Below the pieces are notes generated by a model. That model was not told the origin of the DNA. It worked only from the letters and a program-made list of their open reading frames with translations, and ran no database searches. From NCBI GenBank assembly GCA_002408205.1, contig DHQY01000002.1, forward strand, positions 1 through 64,000: a DNA stretch of 64,000 nucleotides, written 5' to 3'. The position numbers and the translations under genes were made by a program. Position 1 is the stretch's first letter. Every line of letters starts with the position of its first letter. This document shows positions 8,763-16,703 of this stretch, piece after piece. This DNA comes from Bacteroidales bacterium UBA5326 (GTDB lineage: Bacteria; Bacteroidota; Bacteroidia; Bacteroidales; UBA932).

Positions 8763-9752
8763 ATGAAAATTGCGTTAAGCATTGTCCCTGTTATACTTTT
8801 CCTGTTTTTTCTTTATATGATGGACAGTTTTAAACTGGTAGTCAAAAAACAGGTTGTTCAGGGTATTGTCTGGGGGTGTGTCTGTGCGCTTATCAGTTAT
8901 TTGATCAACACCTTCCTGCTTAATACAACGGGTGGTGCGTTCAGCACTTTATCTCTTTATCTGGCGCCCGGAGTAGAAGAAACGCTTAAATCTCTTTTTA
9001 TCTTTTATCTTATAAGGAAAAAGCGGATTGGATTTATGATAGATGCGGCCATTTACGGTTTTGCCGCAGGGACCGGATTTGCTTTGGTCGAGAACCTGTT
9101 TTATGTGTATTCGCTAACGGAAACTTCCATGCTTACATGGATCGTGAGGGGTTTCGGCACGGCCGTAATGCACGGGGGATGTACCGCTTTGTTTGCCGTT
9201 ATATACATTGGAGCCAAAGCAAGAGGTCGTAAAGAGAGGTTAATGGCCATTTTTGCCCTGGTGCTGGCTTATTTGATCCATTCTGTGTTCAATCATTTTT
9301 ATATCAATCCGGTAATTCAGACCGTTGTAATATTACTGTTCCTTCCCCTGATATTCGTTCTAATTTTCAGATATAACGAGAACAGGCTTCAGAACTGGAT
9401 GGAGCTCGAATTGAGCAGCGAAGTTGAATTGTTGAAAATGATCCGGCAGGGCAGGTTCTCTTCCACGCGGACAGGACAGTACCTGGCTTCGCTCCGGCAA
9501 CGGTTCCCCGGGGAGATGATCCTTGATATGTATTGTTATCTGCAACTTTATCTCGAACTGTCATTAAAGGCAAAACGTAATATTATGCTCAGGGAGAACG
9601 GATTTTCCTTATCACGGGAGGAAGGCATTGGCGAGAAACTGACGGAACTCGGGATTTTGCACAAAAGGATAGGAAAAGTAGGAGAGTTGACACTTTCTCC
9701 ACTTATCCGAATGAGTTACAGAGATGTCTGGAAACTTAACTTATTGAAATAA
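8763..9752 (+). CDS. prsW: PrsW family intramembrane metalloprotease
   Basis: A 329-residue protein with about eight N-terminal membrane segments and a soluble C-terminal tail of roughly 110 residues. The PrsW hallmarks are present: EE at 72-73 followed by K76 in VEETLKSLF, Glu110 in GFALVENLFY, His137 in AVMHGG and a further His in LIHSVFNHF. In Bacillus subtilis PrsW makes the first cut of a membrane anti-sigma factor. Here the next genes encode an ECF sigma factor and a single-pass anti-sigma candidate, so a similar signalling role is likely but inferred. The cytoplasmic tail is an addition of unknown function. Confidence 0.88.
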   Translation: MKIALSIVPVILFLFFLYMMDSFKLVVKKQVVQGIVWGCVCALISYLINTFLLNTTGGAFSTLSLYLAPGVEETLKSLFIFYLIRKKRIGFMIDAAIYGFAAGTGFALVENLFYVYSLTETSMLTWIVRGFGTAVMHGGCTALFAVIYIGAKARGRKERLMAIFALVLAYLIHSVFNHFYINPVIQTVVILLFLPLIFVLIFRYNENRLQNWMELELSSEVELLKMIRQGRFSSTRTGQYLASLRQRFPGEMILDMYCYLQLYLELSLKAKRNIMLRENGFSLSREEGIGEKLTELGILHKRIGKVGELTLSPLIRMSYRDVWKLNLLK

Positions 9753-9759
9753 ATTAATT

Positions 9760-9822
9760 ATGAACCAACTTTTTGTGACCTCAATACTAATTATATCAAC
9801 AGTGTCTGCTGGGCGCTTATGA
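9760..9822 (+). CDS. possible 20-codon leader ORF coupled to the sigma factor
   Basis: An ATG at 9760 opens a 20-codon frame (MNQLFVTSILIISTVSAGRL) whose TGA overlaps the sigma factor ATG as ATGA. The product would be hydrophobic and signal-peptide-like. Stop-start overlap is typical of translational coupling, so the small frame could tune sigma factor synthesis. There is no homology evidence, and a chance frame this short is quite possible. Confidence 0.3.
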   Translation: MNQLFVTSILIISTVSAGRL

Positions 9823-10361
9823 AAGATGAGAGAATAGAAATAGAAGCTATAATCGCCGGGCAAACCGGACGGTACAGGTCGTTGGTGGAACGGTATCAGA
9901 ATCCGGTTTTCAGGGTTATTTACAAAATCGTAAATGATTACCAGGAAGCCGGAGAGTTAACGCAGGATGTGTTTGTTAAGGCTTATGAGTCTTTGAACCA
10001 GTACAACCCCGAATACAAGTTCTTCAGCTGGATTTACCGAATGGCTATCAACAGGGCGTTGTTGCATTTAAGGAACAGAAAGCCATACGTAGAACTGGAT
10101 AAAATCCCTTTGCGGGAAAACATGGTAGAAGAGACGGCGTCATATGATGTGATTACAAAGAAAAGCCTGGTAGACAAGGCGGTTAATGAATTGAATGAGA
10201 GCTACAGGATGGTCATCCAACTGAAATATTACGCAGATCTTTCCTACGCAGAAATGGCAGAAGTTCTTGGAATACCTGAAAAAACAATTAAATCCAGGCT
10301 GTTCGATGCCAGAATGATACTAAAAGATAAAATAGGTAATAATTTGAAATATGTTGAATGA
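9819..10361 (+). CDS. RNA polymerase sigma factor, ECF family
   Basis: A 180-residue sigma-70 family protein with only regions 2 and 4, as in ECF factors. Region 2 holds AGELTQDVFVKAYES and FFSWIYRMAINRALLHLR, the core-binding and -10 recognition helices. Region 4 holds LSYAEMAEVLGIPEKTIKSR, a helix-turn-helix for the -35 element. Its C-terminus overlaps the anti-sigma candidate by 11 bases, a standard sigma/anti-sigma arrangement. The target promoters are unknown; the downstream envelope genes may belong to its regulon. Confidence 0.92.
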   Translation: MKDERIEIEAIIAGQTGRYRSLVERYQNPVFRVIYKIVNDYQEAGELTQDVFVKAYESLNQYNPEYKFFSWIYRMAINRALLHLRNRKPYVELDKIPLRENMVEETASYDVITKKSLVDKAVNELNESYRMVIQLKYYADLSYAEMAEVLGIPEKTIKSRLFDARMILKDKIGNNLKYVE

Positions 10362-11031
10362 TAAACACTTAGATATTATACAAAAAAAAGTGGACGGCGT
10401 GCTTTCCGCAAACGAAGAGACTGTTTTTCAAGACCTTATAAATGCTTCTCACGAGGCGAAAGAATTGTATGAAGAACTTCTGAATACTCATCGGGCATTA
10501 CAGCAAAACGCCTTGGAAATCCCGCCTGTTACTTTTACCGCGGACGTGATGCGCCGGATAAAAGGGAGAGCGGCCCGTAAACAGGTGTTTACCGGTTTTG
10601 GCCGATTTTATGCTTTTGCAGCCATGCTGGTACTTGTATTTGTTCTGGGCATTCTGGCAGCGTATTACCTAACGGCTCCCGATAAGTTCCGGCTGAGCGG
10701 GGACCTTTCGGGAACGATGGCCCGTAAGGAAAATGGAGTGGAAATAGATGTGCAGGAATACAATAGGAACGGTTTCCGGATGTACCTGATTGCTGTCTCT
10801 GCCAAAGACAGCCTCTATGTCGAATTCTCCAACGCAGACGGGCCCGGATACCTTAACGTGGCACATAAAGACGGAACACTTAACAAATGTGCAGGCAATG
10901 AATCTGATGCGTATTATGTTTTGAAGGGATATGCTATCTTTACATTGTCCAATGCTCCGGCAGCCTCTGAATTGATTTTTTCCACAAAAGAAAAACAGAT
11001 CTTTTTATTCAAAGTTCCGCCAACATTTTGA
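10351..11031 (+). CDS. membrane anti-sigma factor candidate
   Basis: A 226-residue single-pass membrane protein. Residues 1-75 are charged and helical and would face the cytoplasm, a hydrophobic segment at about 85-108 (FYAFAAMLVLVFVLGILAAYYL) spans the membrane, and about 115 residues lie outside. This topology and the 11-base overlap with the sigma gene mark it as the cognate anti-sigma factor. The N-terminal part lacks the HxxxCxxC zinc motif of ZAS-type anti-sigma factors. If PrsW acts here, cleavage would fall near the outer end of the membrane helix. The function is inferred from context. Confidence 0.7.
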   Translation: MLNDKHLDIIQKKVDGVLSANEETVFQDLINASHEAKELYEELLNTHRALQQNALEIPPVTFTADVMRRIKGRAARKQVFTGFGRFYAFAAMLVLVFVLGILAAYYLTAPDKFRLSGDLSGTMARKENGVEIDVQEYNRNGFRMYLIAVSAKDSLYVEFSNADGPGYLNVAHKDGTLNKCAGNESDAYYVLKGYAIFTLSNAPAASELIFSTKEKQIFLFKVPPTF

Positions 11032-11085
11032 GAAGAAGTGTATAATTAGTATAAAAGAAATATATAGGACGTAAATTTTACAATT

Positions 11086-12264
11086 ATGAAAAAGAGAAAT
11101 GGTTTATTATTAACTCTGGCAGTGATTGCCTCCCTGGCAATAGGATTTTTGATTGGGATTATGGTGGATATCCCAAAGACAGATAACACCCAGGTTGCGG
11201 GCACGATTGGTAAAATTCAGAATTATAAAAATGTGAAAATCACAGAACAGGATATTCAGCTCAAAAATGAATTAATGGCAGATTCCGTGCTGTTGAAGGC
11301 CATAGGTAATTATTTTAACTATTATTATGTGAGTGCTGTCTCCCAGGGTGACCGGATTAAATATGCCTTGAAGGAGTTGGACCCCGAGCAGGAATTTAAA
11401 GCGTTCAGCGGAATGACTCTTACCGAATTTGCCGGCTACGGAACCTTTTTGGAAAACGCACGTAAAGACCTGATGCTGGCAATTGCTTTATGTAAATTCC
11501 CGAATGATGTCCACCCTGTTTTGCTTAGAAACGCCATTACCCAGGCCAACAATGTAATAGCCCAGATGAACTACCGGAAACAGGCCGTACTGAATCTCAT
11601 TGACAACCTCGATACATTCATAGGGCAAAAGAGCAAAGACGTTCCCGTTGTGCTGGCCAATGTACACGCGGTGCTTTCCTGTGACCAGATAATAAACGCT
11701 GTTGCGCTGAACGATAAGGTGGTCCTGAAATATTTTGACAGGAAGAAATTATACACTACAGAAATAAAAGCCTCATCATTAGCCGATATGCAGGGATCTT
11801 CTTCCGTACTGCAGGGTTATATAATACACGATGCAGCTATACTGAAAGATCAGATGATTGGATCCAGCAGTTCCCTGGGGATAGATCCCATTCAGCTGGA
11901 TCAGGAAAACTTGGGATTTCTTATTGAAGATGCAGCGCTTATTGGCACTCAGTTTCTTTTAGATGCCGGTAATCTGCAGGGTTTTATAGGCTCAGCCAGC
12001 GAATTGGGATATTTTGTTGTAGGTTCTGTGTTCCAAAATCTGGAAAATCTTGGAATAATTTATACTCATCAGGATGCCGCCGGAAATCTTTCCTTAATAT
12101 CCGTAGTCGAAGATTCTCAATCGCTGGGAACAGTTGCTTTTATGGATGCCCAGTCATTGGGGCTTTTAGTGTTTGATAATGCAGAAACATTAGGCCTTTG
12201 CAGTATTAGCCAGTTGGGGTCCTTTATGAATAGTACTGCTCAAATTGGTAGTGCTCACCAATAA
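11086..12264 (+). CDS. membrane-anchored protein with C-terminal LG-rich repeats, unknown function
   Basis: I do not recognise this 392-residue protein. An N-terminal hydrophobic stretch (residues 7-27, LLLTLAVIASLAIGFLIGIMV) has no clear cleavage site and probably anchors it in the inner membrane. Residues 45-200 are mainly helical. From about residue 240 to the end, 10-12-residue units recur with Leu-Gly or Ile-Gly followed by alternating hydrophobic residues and an acidic or amide residue (ENLGFLIEDA, ASELGYFVVG, QSLGTVAFMD, QSLGLLVFDN, ETLGLCSIS). That is suggestive of a beta-solenoid or stacked beta structure. It sits between the anti-sigma gene and the outer-membrane protease gene on one strand, so it may be a periplasmic sensor or scaffold. 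Confidence 0.75.
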   Translation: MKKRNGLLLTLAVIASLAIGFLIGIMVDIPKTDNTQVAGTIGKIQNYKNVKITEQDIQLKNELMADSVLLKAIGNYFNYYYVSAVSQGDRIKYALKELDPEQEFKAFSGMTLTEFAGYGTFLENARKDLMLAIALCKFPNDVHPVLLRNAITQANNVIAQMNYRKQAVLNLIDNLDTFIGQKSKDVPVVLANVHAVLSCDQIINAVALNDKVVLKYFDRKKLYTTEIKASSLADMQGSSSVLQGYIIHDAAILKDQMIGSSSSLGIDPIQLDQENLGFLIEDAALIGTQFLLDAGNLQGFIGSASELGYFVVGSVFQNLENLGIIYTHQDAAGNLSLISVVEDSQSLGTVAFMDAQSLGLLVFDNAETLGLCSISQLGSFMNSTAQIGSAHQ

Positions 12265-12278
12265 GTTTGGGGTATCAG

Positions 12279-15227
12279 GTGAATAAGCTAAAAACCATTA
12301 TATTATTTATGTACATGCTAATACCGGGTCTGCCCGGTATTTTGCATGCACAGATCATGAACAGTGTTACCAAAGACAACCTGCAGCTGGTCTATTTTGG
12401 GAAAAGGTATTCCTATATTGTGCCGCATGTTTCGCAGACTTTCCTGAATGCGATGCATTTTCATCGCAATTTCTGGCCCTACAGAGATACGACCACCTAT
12501 GTGTTTTTGACCGATTTTGAAGATACCGGTCACGGCGGGGCCATATCCATGCCTTTTAACCAGGTAATATTGGGTATAGAACCCTATAGTTTTGCCTTTA
12601 GCATTATTCCTTCCAACGAACGGTTTCAATGGTTGTTCAATCATGAACTGACACATATTGTGTTAACAGACAAGCCCAACGAGCGCGATATGAAATTTCG
12701 CAAGCTCCTGCTGGGTAAAGTCCTTCGTGATGACGAACATCCCGTTTCGGCTATATGGAGCTACTTCACAACACCCCGCTGGTATGCTCCGCGTTGGTAC
12801 CACGAAGGCATTGCCTGTTTTATGGAGACCTGGATGTCGGGGGGATTCGGGCGGGCCATGGGCTTTTATGACGAAATGTATTTCCGGAGTATTATTGACG
12901 GGGCCGAACCGTTATATTCCCTCATTGGCCTCGACACGGAGGGAACTACCGTGGATTTCCAGGTGGGAGCCAATTCGTACCTGTACGGGTCGCGTTTCAT
13001 TACGTATCTTGCCTATAAATACGGCATAGATAAACTAAAGAATTTTTATGCCAGGTCGGACAGTTCAAAAGCCTTCTATGCCGGCCAGTTCAGAAAGGTT
13101 TACGGGCGTCCGGTGCGTGAAGTGTGGGAAGATTGGATGGTCTGGGAGAATGATTTTCAGCAAGGAAATATTGCCCGCATTAAGGAATTCCCTCTTACGG
13201 AGTTTTATCCGCTTACCTCCGACCCGTTGGGAAGCGTATCGAAGTTTGAATACAATCAGTCCACCGGGAAACTCTATGCCGCCATTAACCATCCCGGGAT
13301 TATTTCACAGATAGCCGAGATAGACAGCCATACGGGCGAAATCCGCAAAATCGCGACGCTCGATTCCCCCAGCCTGTATTATTCCACCCATCTGGCATAT
13401 AATGCGCAGGACGAGAAACTCTATATTTCCGAACATAATAATAATTACCGTAACCTGGTAGAAATTGACGTAAAGCATGGAGGCCGCCGCACTCTCAACC
13501 GGCTAACCCGGACGGGAGACCTTGAATTCAATCCGGTTGACAAATGTTTATGGGGTGTACAGAACGATAACGGCTATTCAAGCCTGGTAAAGATACCGCC
13601 GCCGTATGACCGGGTACTGCCTGTCTTTTCGGCACCGTTCGGAAAAGTATTGTTCGATCTGGATATATCTCATTCGGGAGATTTGTTGTGTGCCTCTTTA
13701 TCGGGAATCAGGGGAGAACAGTCGCTTATTCTGTTTGACCTGAACCGGCTGGATGCCGGACAGTCCGGGTATGAAACTGTTTATACGCTGGATGATAACA
13801 CGCTTACTCAATTCAGATTCTCCACAGATGACTGCTACCTGATTGGCACTTCGTATTACACGGGTGTTTCCAATGTCTGGAGAATTAAATTGGAAGACAA
13901 AAGCTTTGAGTTGCTTTCCAATACTACAACCGGCTTTTTTATGCCGTTACAGCTGAACGCCGATTCGTTACTTGTCCTCAGGTACGAACGGGACGGAATG
14001 CGTCCCGGGCTCATCCCGCTTAAGGTGCTGGAAGATGCCAACGCTATTAATTTTCTCGGCAATATGGTTCATCAGGAGCACCCGGTTGTGGAAGAATGGT
14101 CCCTGCCTCCCGCCTCGGCACTTAAAGGGGTAAATGAATCGGTTGTTGAAAAACCGTATGTTCCCCTGAAAGAGATGAAGATAACCGGAGCCTATCCCGA
14201 TATTGCCGGATTCAAAAATACCGTGGCTCTGGGATACCGTATGAATTGGCGTGATCCTGTGGGGATAAGCAATATCAATCTTTTTGTAGCCATATCGCCA
14301 TGGAGTCCCTATGGTGTTGAACAGAAATTTCATGCCATGCTGGAATGGAAGTTCTGGAACTGGTGGTTAAAGGCCAACTACAATCCTACCCATTTTTACG
14401 ATCTTTTTGGTCCTACCAAACGAAGCCGTGCCGGATACTCGGCAGGGGTGGGATATAAGCGTACATTTACTCTAAAAAGTCCTTTAAAATACTATGTAGA
14501 CGGAGCCCTGTTCACCTACGGTATGCTGGAAGTCTTGCCCGGATACCAGGAGATTGAAGCACCCATGCGGAACATGCAGGCCGGAGCCGTTTCGTTCGGT
14601 ATTTCCAAACTTCGCAAAACATTGGGAGGAATCGATGATGAAACCGGGTTTTCATGGGATATCAGTCATACCACTTACCTGGCAAAGGGGGATTTTTACC
14701 CCTCATTCGTATCCAGCCAAAGTGTGGGATTCCTGGTTCCTTTTTTCAGGAACACGAGTTTCTGGATACGCAACAGTATTGGTCAGTCCCTTGGAGACCG
14801 GGCCTCAAGTCTGTCACATTTCTATTTTGGAGGATTTGGAAATAACTACGTAGATTGGCAGCCTTCCGAACAGTACCGTAACGCATTATCTTTTCCGGGG
14901 GCCAGGATTGATGAAATCCCTGCGTATAATTATGTGAAAACTATGGGAGAGTTGTGCTTGTTCCCTATCCGGTTAAAGAATGTGGGAACTACCTGGCTTT
15001 ATACCACTTATATTAAACCGGCCCTATTTGGGGCCCATCTGATGACTAATTTTGACCGAATGAATGAGATGTCTCATTTATTTAACTGCGGCGGCCAGGT
15101 GGATATCCAACTGGTGCTTTTTTCCTACCTGAAGACAACCTGGTCATTCGGTTATGCCAAAATGTTCCAGGCAGGAAAAAAGTCGACCAATCAGTTCATG
15201 TTGTCGCTGAAATTACTGGGTAATTAG
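12279..15227 (+). CDS. outer-membrane protein with gluzincin-type zinc-protease domain, beta-propeller and C-terminal barrel-like region
   Basis: A protein of about 980 residues. Starting at GTG 12279 gives a good signal peptide (KLKTIILFMYMLIPGLPG, cleaved after HAQ); a TTG at 12267 and ATG at 12309 are alternatives. Near the N-terminus is HELTH (about residues 122-126), with Glu in WYHEGIACFMET about 50 residues later, the ligand pattern of gluzincin peptidases of the MA-like type. The middle has repeated TolB/WD40-like strands (LYISEHNNN, LLCASLSG). The last 350 residues are rich in aromatic alternating strands such as RNTSFWIRNSIGQSLGDRAS, like an outer-membrane beta-barrel. It starts 14 bases after the repeat-protein gene. 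The substrate is unknown. Confidence 0.8.
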   Translation: MNKLKTIILFMYMLIPGLPGILHAQIMNSVTKDNLQLVYFGKRYSYIVPHVSQTFLNAMHFHRNFWPYRDTTTYVFLTDFEDTGHGGAISMPFNQVILGIEPYSFAFSIIPSNERFQWLFNHELTHIVLTDKPNERDMKFRKLLLGKVLRDDEHPVSAIWSYFTTPRWYAPRWYHEGIACFMETWMSGGFGRAMGFYDEMYFRSIIDGAEPLYSLIGLDTEGTTVDFQVGANSYLYGSRFITYLAYKYGIDKLKNFYARSDSSKAFYAGQFRKVYGRPVREVWEDWMVWENDFQQGNIARIKEFPLTEFYPLTSDPLGSVSKFEYNQSTGKLYAAINHPGIISQIAEIDSHTGEIRKIATLDSPSLYYSTHLAYNAQDEKLYISEHNNNYRNLVEIDVKHGGRRTLNRLTRTGDLEFNPVDKCLWGVQNDNGYSSLVKIPPPYDRVLPVFSAPFGKVLFDLDISHSGDLLCASLSGIRGEQSLILFDLNRLDAGQSGYETVYTLDDNTLTQFRFSTDDCYLIGTSYYTGVSNVWRIKLEDKSFELLSNTTTGFFMPLQLNADSLLVLRYERDGMRPGLIPLKVLEDANAINFLGNMVHQEHPVVEEWSLPPASALKGVNESVVEKPYVPLKEMKITGAYPDIAGFKNTVALGYRMNWRDPVGISNINLFVAISPWSPYGVEQKFHAMLEWKFWNWWLKANYNPTHFYDLFGPTKRSRAGYSAGVGYKRTFTLKSPLKYYVDGALFTYGMLEVLPGYQEIEAPMRNMQAGAVSFGISKLRKTLGGIDDETGFSWDISHTTYLAKGDFYPSFVSSQSVGFLVPFFRNTSFWIRNSIGQSLGDRASSLSHFYFGGFGNNYVDWQPSEQYRNALSFPGARIDEIPAYNYVKTMGELCLFPIRLKNVGTTWLYTTYIKPALFGAHLMTNFDRMNEMSHLFNCGGQVDIQLVLFSYLKTTWSFGYAKMFQAGKKSTNQFMLSLKLLGN

Positions 15228-16684
15228 CGTGCCAGTACGCCATCGAACGGGTTTTGATCGCCGTCGGGCCATATGCCGTTTTTGAGTGATTTATTATTCA
15301 CCATTTCTGAATTGGGGATCTGGTAGACAAAACGCCAGGACTTAGCCGGAAGCGGTTTGTAGCCGCCGTAATTGATGTGATCTCCTTTTCTTTCCAACGG
15401 TTTCTGGTTCCTGATGATGTCAAACCAGGCATATCCTTCTCCGTAAAGCTCTTTTCTGCGTTCCAGCAGGATGGCTTCAACAAGATCGTTGCCCGAGGCG
15501 GTTGTCTTTTTGGCCCCACGCATCTCCTGCAATTGCCAGAGCAGATCTTTGGCCTGCGTTTCCCTGCCCAGACGGGCCAGCGCTTCGGCTTCGTTCAGTA
15601 ACATTTCTTCTGAGCGCATGAATACTATGGAACCAATGAGGTCTTCCGTATCCCTGAATTTCATGGAATAGTTGATGATACCCCAAACAATATCTATCTG
15701 GGATTTGCGAATATCACCCGCATCGAATTTGTTGACGAACACATCGTTCAGGAAGAAACACTGGAATGTAAATCCGTTACGGGTCCAGTTGGCCCACATG
15801 GCAAACGGGGAATAGTCGCTCAGATTCTGATCTTTGGTTTGCGGCATGCCCCACATCCAGGAAGTCGTGTTCAGGTCGTTGAATCCGGCCAGGTACATAT
15901 CGTTTGAAGTGAGCGGATAAGGCTGACGGGCCTTATTTGCATATTCAGCTGCTTTTTCCCAGTTGTTCATTGTCATGTATACTTGTGACAAAAAGCCCCT
16001 GACCACACTTTGGTCCATATGGTTTTTATAACTCCTTGAAAAGCCCTGCAAAAGACTCTCGGCCTGCAGGAAATCTTCCAGGATCCGGTCGTAGGTGTTC
16101 TGTACGGTGCCTCTTGGAGCTCCTTCTGTCTGGTCTGTTGTGGGTTCAAGATAAATAGGAACACCGGGCATGTCTTTGGCAATGGCATAAGTATGCTGGA
16201 ACAGGCGGATCAGATGGAAATATGCCCATGCCCGCATTGCCAGTGCCTGGCCTTTGATATGATCTTTTTCGGATTGCAGCCCTTCGGCATCGTCAATATA
16301 ATAAATAATGCTGTTGACATTGTTGATGAGCCGGTAATAATAGATCCAAAGACAGGAAGACTTGAAAATATCACCGCGTGTATGTCCCCAGAAATTATAA
16401 TCATAGGTGTACCATCCGCCCCAGACGATTATGTCTTCGCCACAGGCATCGAAAGTCATCTGATGGGTAGCGTAGCCCCAGTCGTCCTGACGGCCCGATC
16501 CGCCCGATCCGGATTCCAGTTGATAGTAGCATCCGTAAAGTGCCGACTGGGCACCCTGGGTTGTTTTAAATACTCCCGTATCGGCCACCGAAGTAGACGG
16601 GGTCGTTTCCAGAAAGTCTGTACAGGCAGCAAGCCCCATGATGGCTATTCCCGTGCAAAGTATTGATTTAATATATTTTTTCAT
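15224..16684 (-). CDS. SusD/RagB family nutrient-binding outer-membrane lipoprotein
   Basis: A surface lipoprotein of about 486 residues that acts as the lid of a SusC-type transporter. From MKKYIK (16684) the signal peptide ends at MGLAAC, with the lipidated Cys at residue 21, followed by the usual TDFLETTP of SusD proteins. TPR-like helices (KGQALAMRAWAYFHLIRLFQ, GFLSQVYMTMNNWEKAAEYA) and the C-terminal LLERRKELYGEGYAWFDIIR are family hallmarks. It is the last gene of a four-gene operon headed by two peptidase genes, so its ligand is probably a peptide, as for RagB of Porphyromonas. Its stop overlaps the convergent outer-membrane gene by 4 bases. Confidence 0.95.
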   Translation of the reverse strand: MKKYIKSILCTGIAIMGLAACTDFLETTPSTSVADTGVFKTTQGAQSALYGCYYQLESGSGGSGRQDDWGYATHQMTFDACGEDIIVWGGWYTYDYNFWGHTRGDIFKSSCLWIYYYRLINNVNSIIYYIDDAEGLQSEKDHIKGQALAMRAWAYFHLIRLFQHTYAIAKDMPGVPIYLEPTTDQTEGAPRGTVQNTYDRILEDFLQAESLLQGFSRSYKNHMDQSVVRGFLSQVYMTMNNWEKAAEYANKARQPYPLTSNDMYLAGFNDLNTTSWMWGMPQTKDQNLSDYSPFAMWANWTRNGFTFQCFFLNDVFVNKFDAGDIRKSQIDIVWGIINYSMKFRDTEDLIGSIVFMRSEEMLLNEAEALARLGRETQAKDLLWQLQEMRGAKKTTASGNDLVEAILLERRKELYGEGYAWFDIIRNQKPLERKGDHINYGGYKPLPAKSWRFVYQIPNSEMVNNKSLKNGIWPDGDQNPFDGVLAR

Positions 16685-16703
16685 ATACATATCTTATTTT
16701 GTG

